Shown: in pieces, positions 1-8,785 of the stretch
Position numbering within the stretch: position 1 is the first letter of the stretch
How the letters are laid out: each line of letters begins with the position of its first letter
Notes under the pieces: generated by a model
The model's database searches: none
What the model saw: the letters and a program-made list of their open reading frames with translations, nothing else
What the model was told of the DNA's origin: nothing
Made by a program: the position numbers and the translations under genes
Assembly: GCF_024125445.1 (NCBI RefSeq)
Contig: NZ_JAMXWM010000020.1
Coordinates: forward strand, 1 to 64,000
DNA length: 64,000 nucleotides
Direction of reading: 5' to 3'
Origin: Sporolactobacillus shoreicorticis
GTDB lineage: Bacteria; Bacillota; Bacilli; Bacillales; Sporolactobacillaceae

Positions 1-121
1 AAATGTAACGAGGGGTTTTTGTGTGCATACAGCCAAGCAGTAATTGATTTGGGTGGAAAAAACAAACGCGACTGTGTCTGGTCGATGAATAAAGATCTGT
101 GCCCCAACACCCGGGAATCCT

Positions 122-152
122 CGTTCAATGCATGAAAGTTCTTGAGGTGCAT
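122..152 (+). repeat. Dispersed intergenic repeat, family 1, copy A (fragment)
   Basis: The 249 bases before the first gene hold no convincing reading frame. Within them the string TTCAATGCATGAAA, followed by GGTGCATAG, matches the core of a repeat family seen again near 45.2, 51.5 and 63.2 kb. This copy is short and degenerate. Function is unknown. Confidence 0.45.
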
Positions 153-249
153 AGTCAAGTCTCAAAATGGTGTGTTAAAAGGTGGCATAACGAGTGAATG
201 ATCGCTATGTCACCTTAGTTTAGTAATATAGGTCAATTGTATATAGAGA

Positions 250-876
250 TCACACTTGCTGCAGGAGATCAACAAGTGTACTGCGATCTGCCCGGGCGCA
301 GTAAGCAGGAGTGCCATTTTGAAAACGAAAACCTTCGTGCAGATCACCAGCGTCATAAACATCGAAGCCGATCGCTTCAATTAAATCAGTGACTGTTTCT
401 TTTGCCTTCGCGCTGTCACCGGCAATCGGGAGTGCCCGTCGTTTCGGGTCATTCTTCGGCTTGGCGGTTGTTTCAATTTCTGAGGCAATAATTGAGTTGA
501 ATGCTTTGACCACGTGAGCATTAGGAAAATGTGCTGCAGTCAATTCACTTGTTGTTGTCGTTCCGTTATCAAGGGACGCGATATGTCCGTCCCGAAGTGG
601 ATAATAATTCATCGTGTCAATGATTACTTTGTCCTTTGTGCCGGAGGTGGATAATTCAGGCAATGCGTACAGCGGTACCGTTACAACAATCAGATCATCA
701 GCGAGCGCTGCTTGTTCCGCAGTTGCGGCTGTTGCTTTGGAACCAAGCTTTCTGACCAAATCGGTCAGTGTTTCCGGTCCCCGAGAATTGGACATCACAA
801 CGGAATGGCCGGCACGGAGAAAACAAGAAGCAACGGTTCGGCCAATATTGCCGCTGCCGATAAAACCGATTTTCAT
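250..876 (-). CDS. NADPH-dependent F420 reductase-like oxidoreductase
   Basis: A 208-residue protein that opens with a Rossmann dinucleotide fold: MKIGFIGSGNIG carries the GxGxxG motif at residues 7-12, and SNSRGPE at about 30-36 is the usual NADP-phosphate binding loop. This arrangement is that of the NADP oxidoreductase, coenzyme F420-dependent family (FNO-like). In Bacilli, which generally lack F420, such proteins are usually uncharacterised NADP-binding reductases, so the substrate is unknown. The ATG is preceded on the minus strand by AGGAG at good spacing. It is monocistronic and separated by about 200 bases from the ECF operon, which runs in the same direction. Confidence 0.8.
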   Translation of the reverse strand: MKIGFIGSGNIGRTVASCFLRAGHSVVMSNSRGPETLTDLVRKLGSKATAATAEQAALADDLIVVTVPLYALPELSTSGTKDKVIIDTMNYYPLRDGHIASLDNGTTTTSELTAAHFPNAHVVKAFNSIIASEIETTAKPKNDPKRRALPIAGDSAKAKETVTDLIEAIGFDVYDAGDLHEGFRFQNGTPAYCARADRSTLVDLLQQV

Positions 877-1072
877 AATGAATGATCGCTCCTTTCTGTT
901 TCATGACTAGTGTAGCATTCGCCAACATGAGCGTCTAACAACTTGGCTCGAAGTTGAGGAAACCCAAGCATCCGGCGAAGAAAAAGTCACCGTCACGGCG
1001 GCTACGGATGAGGACGTACGCGTGATGAGCGAAGGTGTCTGTATTGCCGGACGTACACTAAATTCATTTTTA

Positions 1073-2479
1073 TCACATAATTTGTTTATCAAAAATCTTC
1101 CGGCCGTGCTCTAATCGAATGAGTCTTGAGCATGCCAGCGCAATGAATTCTTGATCATGTGTAATCACAAGCACCGTTTTTCCACGAGCAGCAAATTCAC
1201 GCATCCTTGCCGCAAGCAGACGCATGTTTTCACCGTCAAGTCCACTGGTCGGCTCGTCGAGAATCAAGATTGAGGGTTTCATACTCTCGGCGGCGGCAAG
1301 GAGCAGGCGTTGTTTTTGACCGCCGGACAATGTGGATGGGTGCGCGTCTTTGAAAGGAGACAGCCCGTACGATTCCAACAGGGTTTCTGCCTGTTCAGGA
1401 GCCTGAGCGCTGAGACGTATTTCTTCAAGTGCGCTTTCGGCGAACAGCTGACTGTCGGCATGCTGCATAACAAAAAAAACGAGTTTTCTTCGCAGTCTGC
1501 GGCTGGCTGAATGATGCTCTACGAGAATCCGGCCTGATTTTTCCGTAATCAGGCCGCTCAGAATCCTTGCCAAGCTTGTTTTGCCAGCACCATTCGGACC
1601 GGTCAAAGCGACCACTTCGCCTCTGCCGATTTGCATGCTGAAGTCATGAATGACCGGCGTTTTTTTGTAGGCAAAGGACAGATGTTCGATCACCATTGCT
1701 TCTTCCTTGTGCGTACACTGCGCGCGTGTGTTCAGAACGGGTAGGGCGGCGCAGCGCAAACCGAACCAGCGTAAATCATCAGTATTCAGGCGGGACAACT
1801 CTGCTGAGGAAAAGGTCTTCGTGAATACACCATTTTTCATACACACAATTCGATCGGCAACCTCGGCCAGATAGAACAGGCGATGTTCGGAAATAAGCAC
1901 AGTTTTACCTTCTTTTTTTAGGGCGCCAAGCAATAGGCGCAACCGCTCAACAGCCTCTGAATCAAGGTTTGCAGATGGTTCGTCGAACACATAAATATCC
2001 GGGCTGATCGCATAGATGCTGGCGATTGCTAGTCGTTGCTGCTGACCGCTTGAAAGATCGTAAAGCCGTTGATCAAGCAGCGCGGTGCTTCCAGTTTTTT
2101 CAGCGGCACGAGAAATACGCCGCTGCATTTCATGACGTTCCATCCCATAATTCTCACAGCCAAAGGCAATCTCATCAATGGCTTGATCCGCAAAGAATTG
2201 ACTGCTGGGATCTTGAAGTACTGCTCCGATCCGTTTGCCGATTTTCCAAAAGGGAATATCGTGTTGATTCTGGCCGTCGATCACAATCTGACCATCAAGC
2301 GCACCCCTATAGAAATGTGTTGCCAAACCATTAATGATACGCGTAACGGTTGTTTTGCCGCAGCCGCTCTTCCCGGTAATGACAACAAGTTCTCCTTTCT
2401 GCACAGTAAGATTCAGATCATGAACCACCGGGAACGCACTTCCATCATAGGAAAAAGAAACCTGTTTCAGTTCGATCAA
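1073..2479 (-). CDS. ECF transporter double ATPase (EcfA-A' fusion), module 1
   Basis: About 468 residues with two complete ABC ATPase halves in one chain, the energising subunit of an energy-coupling factor importer. Half 1 has Walker A GKSGCGKTT near residue 40, signature LSSGQQQR and Walker B VFDEPSANLD. Half 2 has GPNGAGKTS near residue 295, LSGGQKQR and LILDEPTSGLD. The start chosen is TTG at 2479, which overlaps the stop of the upstream T gene (TTGA) and aligns with the paralogue at 5474; a GTG at 2491 is the alternative. It is the last gene of a minus-strand S-T-A operon. Single-chain double ATPases of this kind usually belong to dedicated (group I) ECF systems rather than to a shared module. 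Confidence 0.88.
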   Translation of the reverse strand: MIELKQVSFSYDGSAFPVVHDLNLTVQKGELVVITGKSGCGKTTVTRIINGLATHFYRGALDGQIVIDGQNQHDIPFWKIGKRIGAVLQDPSSQFFADQAIDEIAFGCENYGMERHEMQRRISRAAEKTGSTALLDQRLYDLSSGQQQRLAIASIYAISPDIYVFDEPSANLDSEAVERLRLLLGALKKEGKTVLISEHRLFYLAEVADRIVCMKNGVFTKTFSSAELSRLNTDDLRWFGLRCAALPVLNTRAQCTHKEEAMVIEHLSFAYKKTPVIHDFSMQIGRGEVVALTGPNGAGKTSLARILSGLITEKSGRILVEHHSASRRLRRKLVFFVMQHADSQLFAESALEEIRLSAQAPEQAETLLESYGLSPFKDAHPSTLSGGQKQRLLLAAAESMKPSILILDEPTSGLDGENMRLLAARMREFAARGKTVLVITHDQEFIALACSRLIRLEHGRKIFDKQIM

Positions 2480-3165
2480 GTCATCACCCACCTGTCAATA
2501 TAGAGACAAATAGCTGAAAAACCGAATGCTAAGAGAAGCAGAAGACTATCAATCTTTTGAAAACGAATCAAGCGTAGCGAACTGTGAATCCCTGGATTGG
2601 AGATGCCGCGCAATTCAGCGGAAGCGGCCAGATTATCCGAAAGGACTGTGCTTCGTGTAATCACCGGGATGAGTGTGTATTCGAATGTTCGCAACGGATG
2701 AGTCATGGACAACAGACCACGCATACGGAGCGCAGCAAAAACAGTGCGAAATTCACCACGGACGGTCGGCGCGAATCGGAGCATGAATGTAATCGGTAAT
2801 GCGAGAGCGGAGGGCAGCCGCATTTTCATAAACGCCGCGGTGATCTCGCCCGGTGGCATACGCATCATGGCGTAGGCCGCCATTATAACAAGTGTAATAC
2901 GCAGGATTGCGAAAAGCAGAACGTCGGGAAGAAGGATCGTGATTCCCTCGACCCCCGGTAAACTGCGTAGAAAGGCGATGGTGCATCCGGTCAGAAAATA
3001 AACAATACCCGCTCGGTAAAAGGACTGCGCGCAAAGATAAAGCGTCATGAAAAGCATGGCGAGACAAACCGAAACATCATGTATGAGCAGAGCGGAGAGC
3101 ACGAACATCAGCGCGAAGACGGCCAACTTAGCGCGGAAATCCACATGAACAGCGGGTCGTCTCAT
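2476..3165 (-). CDS. ECF transporter transmembrane subunit EcfT, module 1
   Basis: A 229-residue hydrophobic protein with about five membrane spans, of the CbiQ/EcfT family. The cytoplasmic coupling motifs with Ala-Arg-Gly character are recognisable in ALRMRGL (around residue 145) and SAELRGI (around 185). These are the helices that contact the ATPases. Its ATG overlaps the stop of the S-component gene and its stop overlaps the start of the ATPase gene, so S, T and A are translationally coupled. It is clearly related to the T protein at 4785-5453. Confidence 0.85.
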   Translation of the reverse strand: MRRPAVHVDFRAKLAVFALMFVLSALLIHDVSVCLAMLFMTLYLCAQSFYRAGIVYFLTGCTIAFLRSLPGVEGITILLPDVLLFAILRITLVIMAAYAMMRMPPGEITAAFMKMRLPSALALPITFMLRFAPTVRGEFRTVFAALRMRGLLSMTHPLRTFEYTLIPVITRSTVLSDNLAASAELRGISNPGIHSSLRLIRFQKIDSLLLLLAFGFSAICLYIDRWVMT

Positions 3166-3770
3166 CGGAGCAACTCACTTTTAACAAAATGTTTCTTCAT
3201 CAGTTTTGTCGAAACAAGGCCGCCGAGCGAGGCACCAATGGCAGTCAGCAAGAGAATAAGCAGTATCCAAGGCGCTGAATAGTAGAAATGAACAACTTGA
3301 TTGAAGTGCGCTTTGCTGACACCGGATGCAAGGTATTGTTTGGAGAAAAACCAGATATCGATCATACCGTTTGTCGCGCGGAACAGTGAGCAAATGATCC
3401 AGCTGATGGTGATTCGGGCAAATTTTTTATAAGCATCGCGTCCGGTCATTGCAAGTTCGCCAAGAAGAGCAGAAAGCAGAAACCATGCGGCGAGATAAGG
3501 CGTGCCGCTGATTAAATAGAGAATGGCCATGATCAGGCAATAGATTAGGACGGTTCCGCGCTTATGTACCTTCAGCACCATAAAGGTAAACAGGGGGGCT
3601 GAGAGAAAGGCAATCAGCGGGCTGCTGATGAACAGTGAGAAATAGAGTACGGACATCGCTGGAATGGCCACCGCGATTGCTAAAATAATCATTAAGACGC
3701 TGAAAATACCGATTGTTGCGTAATTACGTACCGACAGACGAGTTGATTCTTTATTTTGTGATGAAGCCAT
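3162..3770 (-). CDS. ECF substrate-binding S component (MptD/Trep_Strep type), module 1
   Basis: A 202-residue membrane protein with five or six predicted spans, of the MptD (Trep_Strep) family of putative S components, which bind the substrate inside the membrane. The reading frame is open further upstream to 3890, but the ATG at 3770 follows a good AAGAGGAA ribosome-binding site and gives the same length (202) as the paralogue at 4158. Both proteins share the ending motif KKHFVK. The family is found in Firmicutes next to T and A subunits; its substrates are not settled, and iron chelates or haem are proposed for some members. A TATAAT-like minus-strand -10 lies at 3828-3833; no convincing Fur box is adjacent to it. 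Confidence 0.8.
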   Translation of the reverse strand: MASSQNKESTRLSVRNYATIGIFSVLMIILAIAVAIPAMSVLYFSLFISSPLIAFLSAPLFTFMVLKVHKRGTVLIYCLIMAILYLISGTPYLAAWFLLSALLGELAMTGRDAYKKFARITISWIICSLFRATNGMIDIWFFSKQYLASGVSKAHFNQVVHFYYSAPWILLILLLTAIGASLGGLVSTKLMKKHFVKSELLR

Positions 3771-3999
3771 GGTAAATTCCTCTTTTCGACATGAATCTGT
3801 TACAAAATAGACAAAATTAGAAACATCATTATAGTAGCATATATGATTCAATGAAAATCCAAAAAGCAAAAAATGTATGATATTTGTCACATTTTTGCTA
3901 CTGTTAGCGTTGTCATCAAATGGAATCTTCTATTTTTATAGCAGATAAAGTATTCTTTCGCTTGAGAAAATGTACTTCACTGAGTTTTTAAAAAAGATA

Positions 4000-4028
4000 T
4001 TGACAAAAATTAAAAATCACTTTTTAAT
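4000..4028 (+). promoter_or_regulatory. Predicted sigma-A promoter of ECF module 2
   Basis: TTGACA at 4000-4005, a 17-base spacer, and TTTAAT at 4023-4028 (5/6 to TATAAT). It sits 130 bases upstream of the S-component gene and abuts the Fur box. Confidence 0.6.
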
Positions 4029-4029
4029 T

Positions 4030-4048
4030 AATAATGAAAATCATTATC
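4030..4048. promoter_or_regulatory. Fur box (ferric uptake regulator operator)
   Basis: The 19-mer at this position matches the classical Fur consensus GATAATGATAATCATTATC at 17 of 19 positions; the mismatches are the first base and one T-to-A. It begins two bases after the predicted -10, so bound Fur would block transcription start. This is the strongest clue to what the surrounding transporters carry. Confidence 0.75.
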
Positions 4049-4122
4049 GTTTAAAGAAGCAAATCTAGATCAATGAACGAAGTTAGGTTCATTGTTATAT
4101 ATACCGCACCTTTAAATAGTAA

Positions 4123-4137
4123 TGATTACGATTATCA
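4123..4137. promoter_or_regulatory. Second Fur-like 7-1-7 site
   Basis: TGATTAC-G-ATTATCA fits the 7-1-7 Fur core TGATAAT-N-ATTATCA at 12 of 14 arm positions, with one arm perfect. It lies just upstream of the ribosome-binding site of the S-component gene. Confidence 0.5.
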
Positions 4138-4157
4138 TTTAGACGGGAGCGACCGAT

Positions 4158-4766
4158 ATGATTCAAAGTCAAAAGTTAAAAGCGCGTGACTACATCACGA
4201 TTGGCTTGTACACTCTGTTAATTTACCTTGTGAATGCCATTGTTGGTATGGCGCTGAGTCCGGCGATGTTTGTCGCCATGCCATTTCTTTCGGGCGTTTG
4301 TTTGTTTTTCTCATCCATTGTTTATTTGCTGATGGCGGTAAAAGTCGGCAAAAAAGGAGCCATGCTGCTCATGGCTGCGGTTACGGGACTTATCTATACG
4401 TTAATGGGTATTGTGCTGATGCTTCCGTATTTTATATTGGCCGGCATCGTGGGTGAACTTGTTCTGTGGAAGGGTGACGGCAGTCAGTATCGTAAAATAA
4501 AACGGCAATCTTTTGCCTATGCCGCTTATGGTTCTCTATTTGGTGTGGGCAATTTTATGGCGATCTATGTCATGGGAACAGGTTTGTTTGAGAAGTTCAA
4601 CTATTCGTCTGAATTAATTAAACGAATGATTTATTTTGCTTATTCGCCGCTCTGGATGGCTGCCGGCCTTCTTTTTTCGTTTGTCGTGACGCTGCTCGGT
4701 TGCTACATCTCCAGTCGCATGTTGAAAAAGCATTTTGTCAAAGCGGGCTATCTCGCAAACTATTAA
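4158..4766 (+). CDS. ECF substrate-binding S component (MptD/Trep_Strep type), module 2
   Basis: A 202-residue integral membrane protein, paralogous to the S component at 3162-3770 in length, in the opening pattern (ARDYITIGLYTLL against RNYATIGIFSVLM) and in the ending KKHFVKAG. It should bind the transported compound and dock on the T subunit encoded next. The GGGAG ribosome-binding site is well placed. The promoter region upstream carries a Fur box, so iron-responsive expression is predicted; iron-chelate or haem-related cargo is inference from that site and from the two ABC half-transporters downstream. Confidence 0.8.
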   Translation: MIQSQKLKARDYITIGLYTLLIYLVNAIVGMALSPAMFVAMPFLSGVCLFFSSIVYLLMAVKVGKKGAMLLMAAVTGLIYTLMGIVLMLPYFILAGIVGELVLWKGDGSQYRKIKRQSFAYAAYGSLFGVGNFMAIYVMGTGLFEKFNYSSELIKRMIYFAYSPLWMAAGLLFSFVVTLLGCYISSRMLKKHFVKAGYLANY

Positions 4767-4784
4767 TAGGCGGTGGGTGAACGA

Positions 4785-5453
4785 ATGAATTTTGATGTAC
4801 GATTACAGTTTGCCATGCTTATCTTATGCAGTATCCTGGTATTTATTGTCGGTACGACCGGTTTGTCGGCGGTGGCGGTCATTGCGTTTCTTTTCCTGCT
4901 GTCGCAGGGGCTAATAAAACAAGCGTTCAAGTGGATCATCATCTTTTTCGGACTGCTTGTCTGCTCTGTTGGCTTATTTCACGCACCATGGTCGGTGTTG
5001 AACTATTTAAATTTTATCCTGCTGATTATTTTGCGATTTATCCCGCTGCTTATGGTTGCCGCCTCACTCGGCGTTTTGCCGACGGGAGAACTCGTTGCAG
5101 GATTGAAGAAACTCAAAATTCCTGAGAGCATTTTGCTGACATTAACCGTTGCGCTTCGTTTTTTCCCGATTTTAATGGATGAAATCAAAATGATTAACGA
5201 TAGTGCGTACTTGCGCGGGTTGTCGGTCCGCGATTGGCGCAACTGGAAGCATCCGCTGATTTTATTTGAACATATGATTGTTCCGCTGCTCATGCGGACG
5301 CTCAAGCTCGTGGACGATCTCTCAGCATCGGCATCAACGCGCGGTATTGATGCTCCAGGGGAGAAAACAAGTCTGTATCAAATTAAATTCAGGCAGTTTG
5401 ATGTCGTCAATGTGATCCTGATCGGACTCATTGGCGCAAGTCTCTTTTTATAA
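4785..5453 (+). CDS. ECF transporter transmembrane subunit EcfT, module 2
   Basis: About 222 residues with several membrane spans, CbiQ/EcfT family. The coupling motifs are visible as SAYLRGL and SASTRGI in the C-terminal third. The ATG at 4785 is preferred to a GTG at 4773, because the GGCGGTGGG ribosome-binding stretch lies ahead of the ATG. It sits 18 bases after the S gene and 20 before the ATPase gene. Its role is to couple the double ATPase to the S component. Confidence 0.85.
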   Translation: MNFDVRLQFAMLILCSILVFIVGTTGLSAVAVIAFLFLLSQGLIKQAFKWIIIFFGLLVCSVGLFHAPWSVLNYLNFILLIILRFIPLLMVAASLGVLPTGELVAGLKKLKIPESILLTLTVALRFFPILMDEIKMINDSAYLRGLSVRDWRNWKHPLILFEHMIVPLLMRTLKLVDDLSASASTRGIDAPGEKTSLYQIKFRQFDVVNVILIGLIGASLFL

Positions 5454-5473
5454 GAAAGTAGAGGATGAATCCG

Positions 5474-6943
5474 GTGATTACGCTAAATCATGTATCTTTT
5501 GGCTATCAGGGACAGTCGAAGCAGCTCAAAGAGATTAATTTGAAAATTAAAGAGGGCGAGTGTGTCGTTATTACCGGGTCTTCGGGATGTGGAAAAACGA
5601 CGCTCACACGTGTCATGAACGGACTGATTCCCCACTTCTATGAAGGTGAACTGACAGGGAATGTCGCGATCAAAGATCAGGATACGCGGCAATGGCCGTT
5701 ATGGAAAATAGGACAAACCGTCGGCAGTGTGTTCCAAGATCCGAAAAGCCAATTTTTCACGTCAATTGTAAGAGATGAACTGGCATTTGGCATGGGCAAT
5801 TATGGAGCAAGCCTTAATGAAATGAGTCGGCGTTTGTCCGGTGTTTTAGAAAATAGGTCGCTCCGCGATTTGGAATATCGTTCGCTTATGCAGTTGTCGA
5901 GTGGTCAGAAGCAATCGGTAGCGGTAGCTGCAGCTGAAATGGTTCAGCCTGACATTTATATTATGGATGAGCCTTCCGCAAATCTGGATATGAAGGCGAC
6001 CGAGCAGATGCGCCGGATGCTGCTTCAGTTAAAAGAACAGGGGAAAACGATTGTCATCGCCGAGCATCGTCTCTATTATTTGACGGATGTTGCCGACCGG
6101 ATCGTTTATATGGAGGATGGACGAATTATTGATCTTTTTACTCCTGAACAATTAATCGCATTCTCCGACGAGAAGCTTGCGGAATTGGGGCTTCGCGGGC
6201 CGGTATTGACCCATGGACGGAGCGGGCGCGCGGGTATCTGCAAGGAATCTGAACAACGCTTGAATATACGCAATTTGTCCGTACAGTATCGTCGAGCGAA
6301 ACAACCGGCGCTTCGCGATGTGAATCTAAATGTTGCCAAGGGAGAAGTCGTCGCGTTAATTGGCAAAAACGGCGCGGGGAAAACTACTCTGGCTCGTACA
6401 ATTTGCGGATTAATCGGCGAAAAGTGCGGTACGATCGCATTTAATGCACAATCGGTTCCTAGAAAGCGGCGGAGACAGCAGTGCTGGTTTGTGATGCAGG
6501 ATACGGTGTATCAGTTATTCACAGACAGTGTCTGGAATGAAATTATGCTCAATCATCCGGTTACTGCCGAAACAACAGCCCGGGCAGAACTGCTCTTGAA
6601 ACAACTGCACTTGTGGGCGATTAAGGACAGACACCCTGCTTCATTGTCCGGTGGTCAAAAGCAGCGCCTTGTTCTTGGTGTCGGTTTAATGCAGCAAACC
6701 GATCTGATGATTCTTGATGAACCGACATCCGGACTTGACGGGAAGAATCTGTGCAGAGTCATTGATCAAATAAAAGATCTTCGTGCAAGAGGATGCGGTA
6801 TTTTAATCATCACGCACGATCATGAATTGGTTGCAGGAGCTTGTGACCGTGTTGTGAAATTAAGGGATGGTCAAATCATCCTTAATAAAAAGACGAGTGA
6901 TTTGAAGTTGGCAACACTCGTTCATGAAATGACAAATTATTAA
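5474..6943 (+). CDS. ECF transporter double ATPase (EcfA-A' fusion), module 2
   Basis: About 489 residues with two ABC ATPase halves: GSSGCGKTT, LSSGQKQS and IMDEPSANLD in the first, [17 protein letters not shown] and ILDEPTSGLD in the second. The signature in half 1 ends in S where R or Q is usual. An ATG at 5465 is in frame, but it almost touches the AGAGG ribosome-binding site; GTG at 5474 has better spacing and aligns with the TTG start of the module 1 paralogue. It would power the T and S proteins encoded immediately upstream. Confidence 0.86.
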   Translation: MITLNHVSFGYQGQSKQLKEINLKIKEGECVVITGSSGCGKTTLTRVMNGLIPHFYEGELTGNVAIKDQDTRQWPLWKIGQTVGSVFQDPKSQFFTSIVRDELAFGMGNYGASLNEMSRRLSGVLENRSLRDLEYRSLMQLSSGQKQSVAVAAAEMVQPDIYIMDEPSANLDMKATEQMRRMLLQLKEQGKTIVIAEHRLYYLTDVADRIVYMEDGRIIDLFTPEQLIAFSDEKLAELGLRGPVLTHGRSGRAGICKESEQRLNIRNLSVQYRRAKQPALRDVNLNVAKGEVVALIGKNGAGKTTLARTICGLIGEKCGTIAFNAQSVPRKRRRQQCWFVMQDTVYQLFTDSVWNEIMLNHPVTAETTARAELLLKQLHLWAIKDRHPASLSGGQKQRLVLGVGLMQQTDLMILDEPTSGLDGKNLCRVIDQIKDLRARGCGILIITHDHELVAGACDRVVKLRDGQIILNKKTSDLKLATLVHEMTNY

Positions 6944-6964
6944 AAAATTGCGGAGGTGACAGAA

Positions 6965-8785
6965 ATGAATGGAAAATCAGGAATTGCCCGTTTGTTTGAG
7001 CTGACCCATGAAAAGAAAGGTCTGCTTGTTGTTGCCGGTATTCTTTCTGTATTAGCGACGTTCATGATGGCTGTTCCGTTCGTATCGGTTTATTTTGTTG
7101 TTCGAGAGATTATTAATCACGCGCGAGATATCAGCGCTGTCGATGCAGGCTGGATGATCTTGTGGGGATGGATTGCGCTGATCTCGCTGTTTGCCGGAAT
7201 CGCCATGCTTTATGTCAGTACCATGTGCTCGCATATATCGGCTTTCCGAATTCTGTATCAGCTAAGGATCGCCCTGGCCGAGCATCTTGCCAAACTTCCG
7301 ATGGGTTACCATACCCGTAATACAACCGGGGCAATTAAGAAAACACTCGAGGTCAGTGTAGAAAAAATTGAAAATTTTGTCGCTCATCAATTACCTGATC
7401 TGGTCAGCGCGATCTGCATGCCGCTAATCATGATCGCTGTCATGTTCGTCCTTGATTGGCGGATGGCGCTTGCGGCGCTCATTCCGGTCATTGCAGGTTT
7501 TATGATTCAAGTTGTTTTGTACAGCAGCAAAACTGGAAAGGATGCGATGGTGCAGTACCAAGACGCACTTGAAAACATGAATGCCGCTGGTGTCGAGTAC
7601 ATTCGCGGCATGCCTGCGGTTAAAGTATTTGGCATGACGGTCAATACTTTTCTGCAATTTAAAAAGACGATCACCGATTTTCGTGACTGGGCGGTCACCT
7701 ATACAAAATTTTGTCGTACCCCATACATGATTTATTTAGTGATGTTGTCATCAATTCTGACCTTTATTCTGCCGGTCGGTATTTTTCTAATCAGCGGGCA
7801 GCCGAACAATCAAGCGTTTGCTTTAACGCTTCTGTTATTCCTCAGTATCGCACCAAGCCTGGCTGCCCCGATGATGCGTCTTCTCTATCTGGGCGGCAAC
7901 CTGAGAATCATTTCTGAAGGCGTGAGCCGTATTGATAAAATTTTTCAGCAAAAACCAATTGAGGAGCCCAAGCATCCGAAACAAGCGCATTCGTTTGATA
8001 TCGGATTTCATCAGGTTGCGTTTGCCTATGCAAAAAAGGAAGATGCGGATTACAAACCCATACTGAATGAGGTCACGTTCACAGCAGAAGAAGGGACGCT
8101 GACGGCGCTCGTCGGCCCATCCGGTGGAGGAAAGTCGACAATCGCCAGCCTGATTCCACGCTTCTGGGATGTTCATCAAGGCAAGATAACGATTGGCGGT
8201 ACGGATATCCGTGATCTTGGGACGGAAGCCTTGATGGATCTTGTCTCTTTTGTTTTTCAAGATGTTCATCTTTTTTTCGATACCATTGAAGAGAACATTC
8301 GTATGGGGAATAAGACGGCGACTTTTGACGAGGTTGTCCAAGCGGCGAAAGCGGCATGCTGTCATGAGTTTATTATGCAGCTGCCTGATGGCTATCAAAC
8401 AAAAATCGGCGAGGCAGGGGTCTATCTGTCGGGAGGCGAGGAGCAGAGAGTGGCGATTGCCCGCGCATTGCTGAAAAACGCGCCAATTCTTGTATTAGAT
8501 GAAGCCACCGCGTATGCTGATGCTGAAAATGAGGCACATATTCAAAAGGCAATCAATGCATTAATCAAGAATAAAACCGTTATTATGATTGCCCATCGGC
8601 TATCGACGATTCGTTTGGCAGATCAAATACTGGTGATCAAAAAAGGCTCTATTGCCGAACGCGGTACCCATGACGAATTATTAAAAATCGGCGGTCTCTA
8701 TGAGCATATGTGGCGCGCCCATCTTTCGACGGCACAATGGCGACTGGGCGGAAGCAAGCAATCGGGTGAGGTGAATGCACAATGA
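6965..8785 (+). CDS. ABC half-transporter, exporter fold (IrtA/YbtP-like), first subunit
   Basis: About 606 residues: an N-terminal six-helix membrane domain followed by an ATPase domain with Walker A GPSGGGKST, signature LSGGEEQR and Walker B VLDEATAYAD. Proteins of this architecture usually export, but the IrtAB and YbtPQ pairs import iron siderophores, and those genes also occur as overlapping pairs. Here the gene is the fourth of a Fur-box-preceded operon and overlaps its partner at 8782, so a role with iron chelates is a reasonable inference. The ATG at 6965 is chosen over a GTG at 6956 that lies inside the GGAGG ribosome-binding region. Confidence 0.75.
   Translation: MNGKSGIARLFELTHEKKGLLVVAGILSVLATFMMAVPFVSVYFVVREIINHARDISAVDAGWMILWGWIALISLFAGIAMLYVSTMCSHISAFRILYQLRIALAEHLAKLPMGYHTRNTTGAIKKTLEVSVEKIENFVAHQLPDLVSAICMPLIMIAVMFVLDWRMALAALIPVIAGFMIQVVLYSSKTGKDAMVQYQDALENMNAAGVEYIRGMPAVKVFGMTVNTFLQFKKTITDFRDWAVTYTKFCRTPYMIYLVMLSSILTFILPVGIFLISGQPNNQAFALTLLLFLSIAPSLAAPMMRLLYLGGNLRIISEGVSRIDKIFQQKPIEEPKHPKQAHSFDIGFHQVAFAYAKKEDADYKPILNEVTFTAEEGTLTALVGPSGGGKSTIASLIPRFWDVHQGKITIGGTDIRDLGTEALMDLVSFVFQDVHLFFDTIEENIRMGNKTATFDEVVQAAKAACCHEFIMQLPDGYQTKIGEAGVYLSGGEEQRVAIARALLKNAPILVLDEATAYADAENEAHIQKAINALIKNKTVIMIAHRLSTIRLADQILVIKKGSIAERGTHDELLKIGGLYEHMWRAHLSTAQWRLGGSKQSGEVNAQ

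Noticed and set aside
907-1110. A + strand frame between the first two genes reading TWLEVEETQASGEEK and on.
   Set aside because: About 60 codons with protein-like composition, but no start, no ribosome-binding site and no family I can name. Could be a remnant; not supported enough to list.
7835-8398. 187-codon minus-strand frame inside the first ABC half-transporter gene.
   Set aside because: Lies wholly antisense to a clear ATPase domain; a shadow frame.
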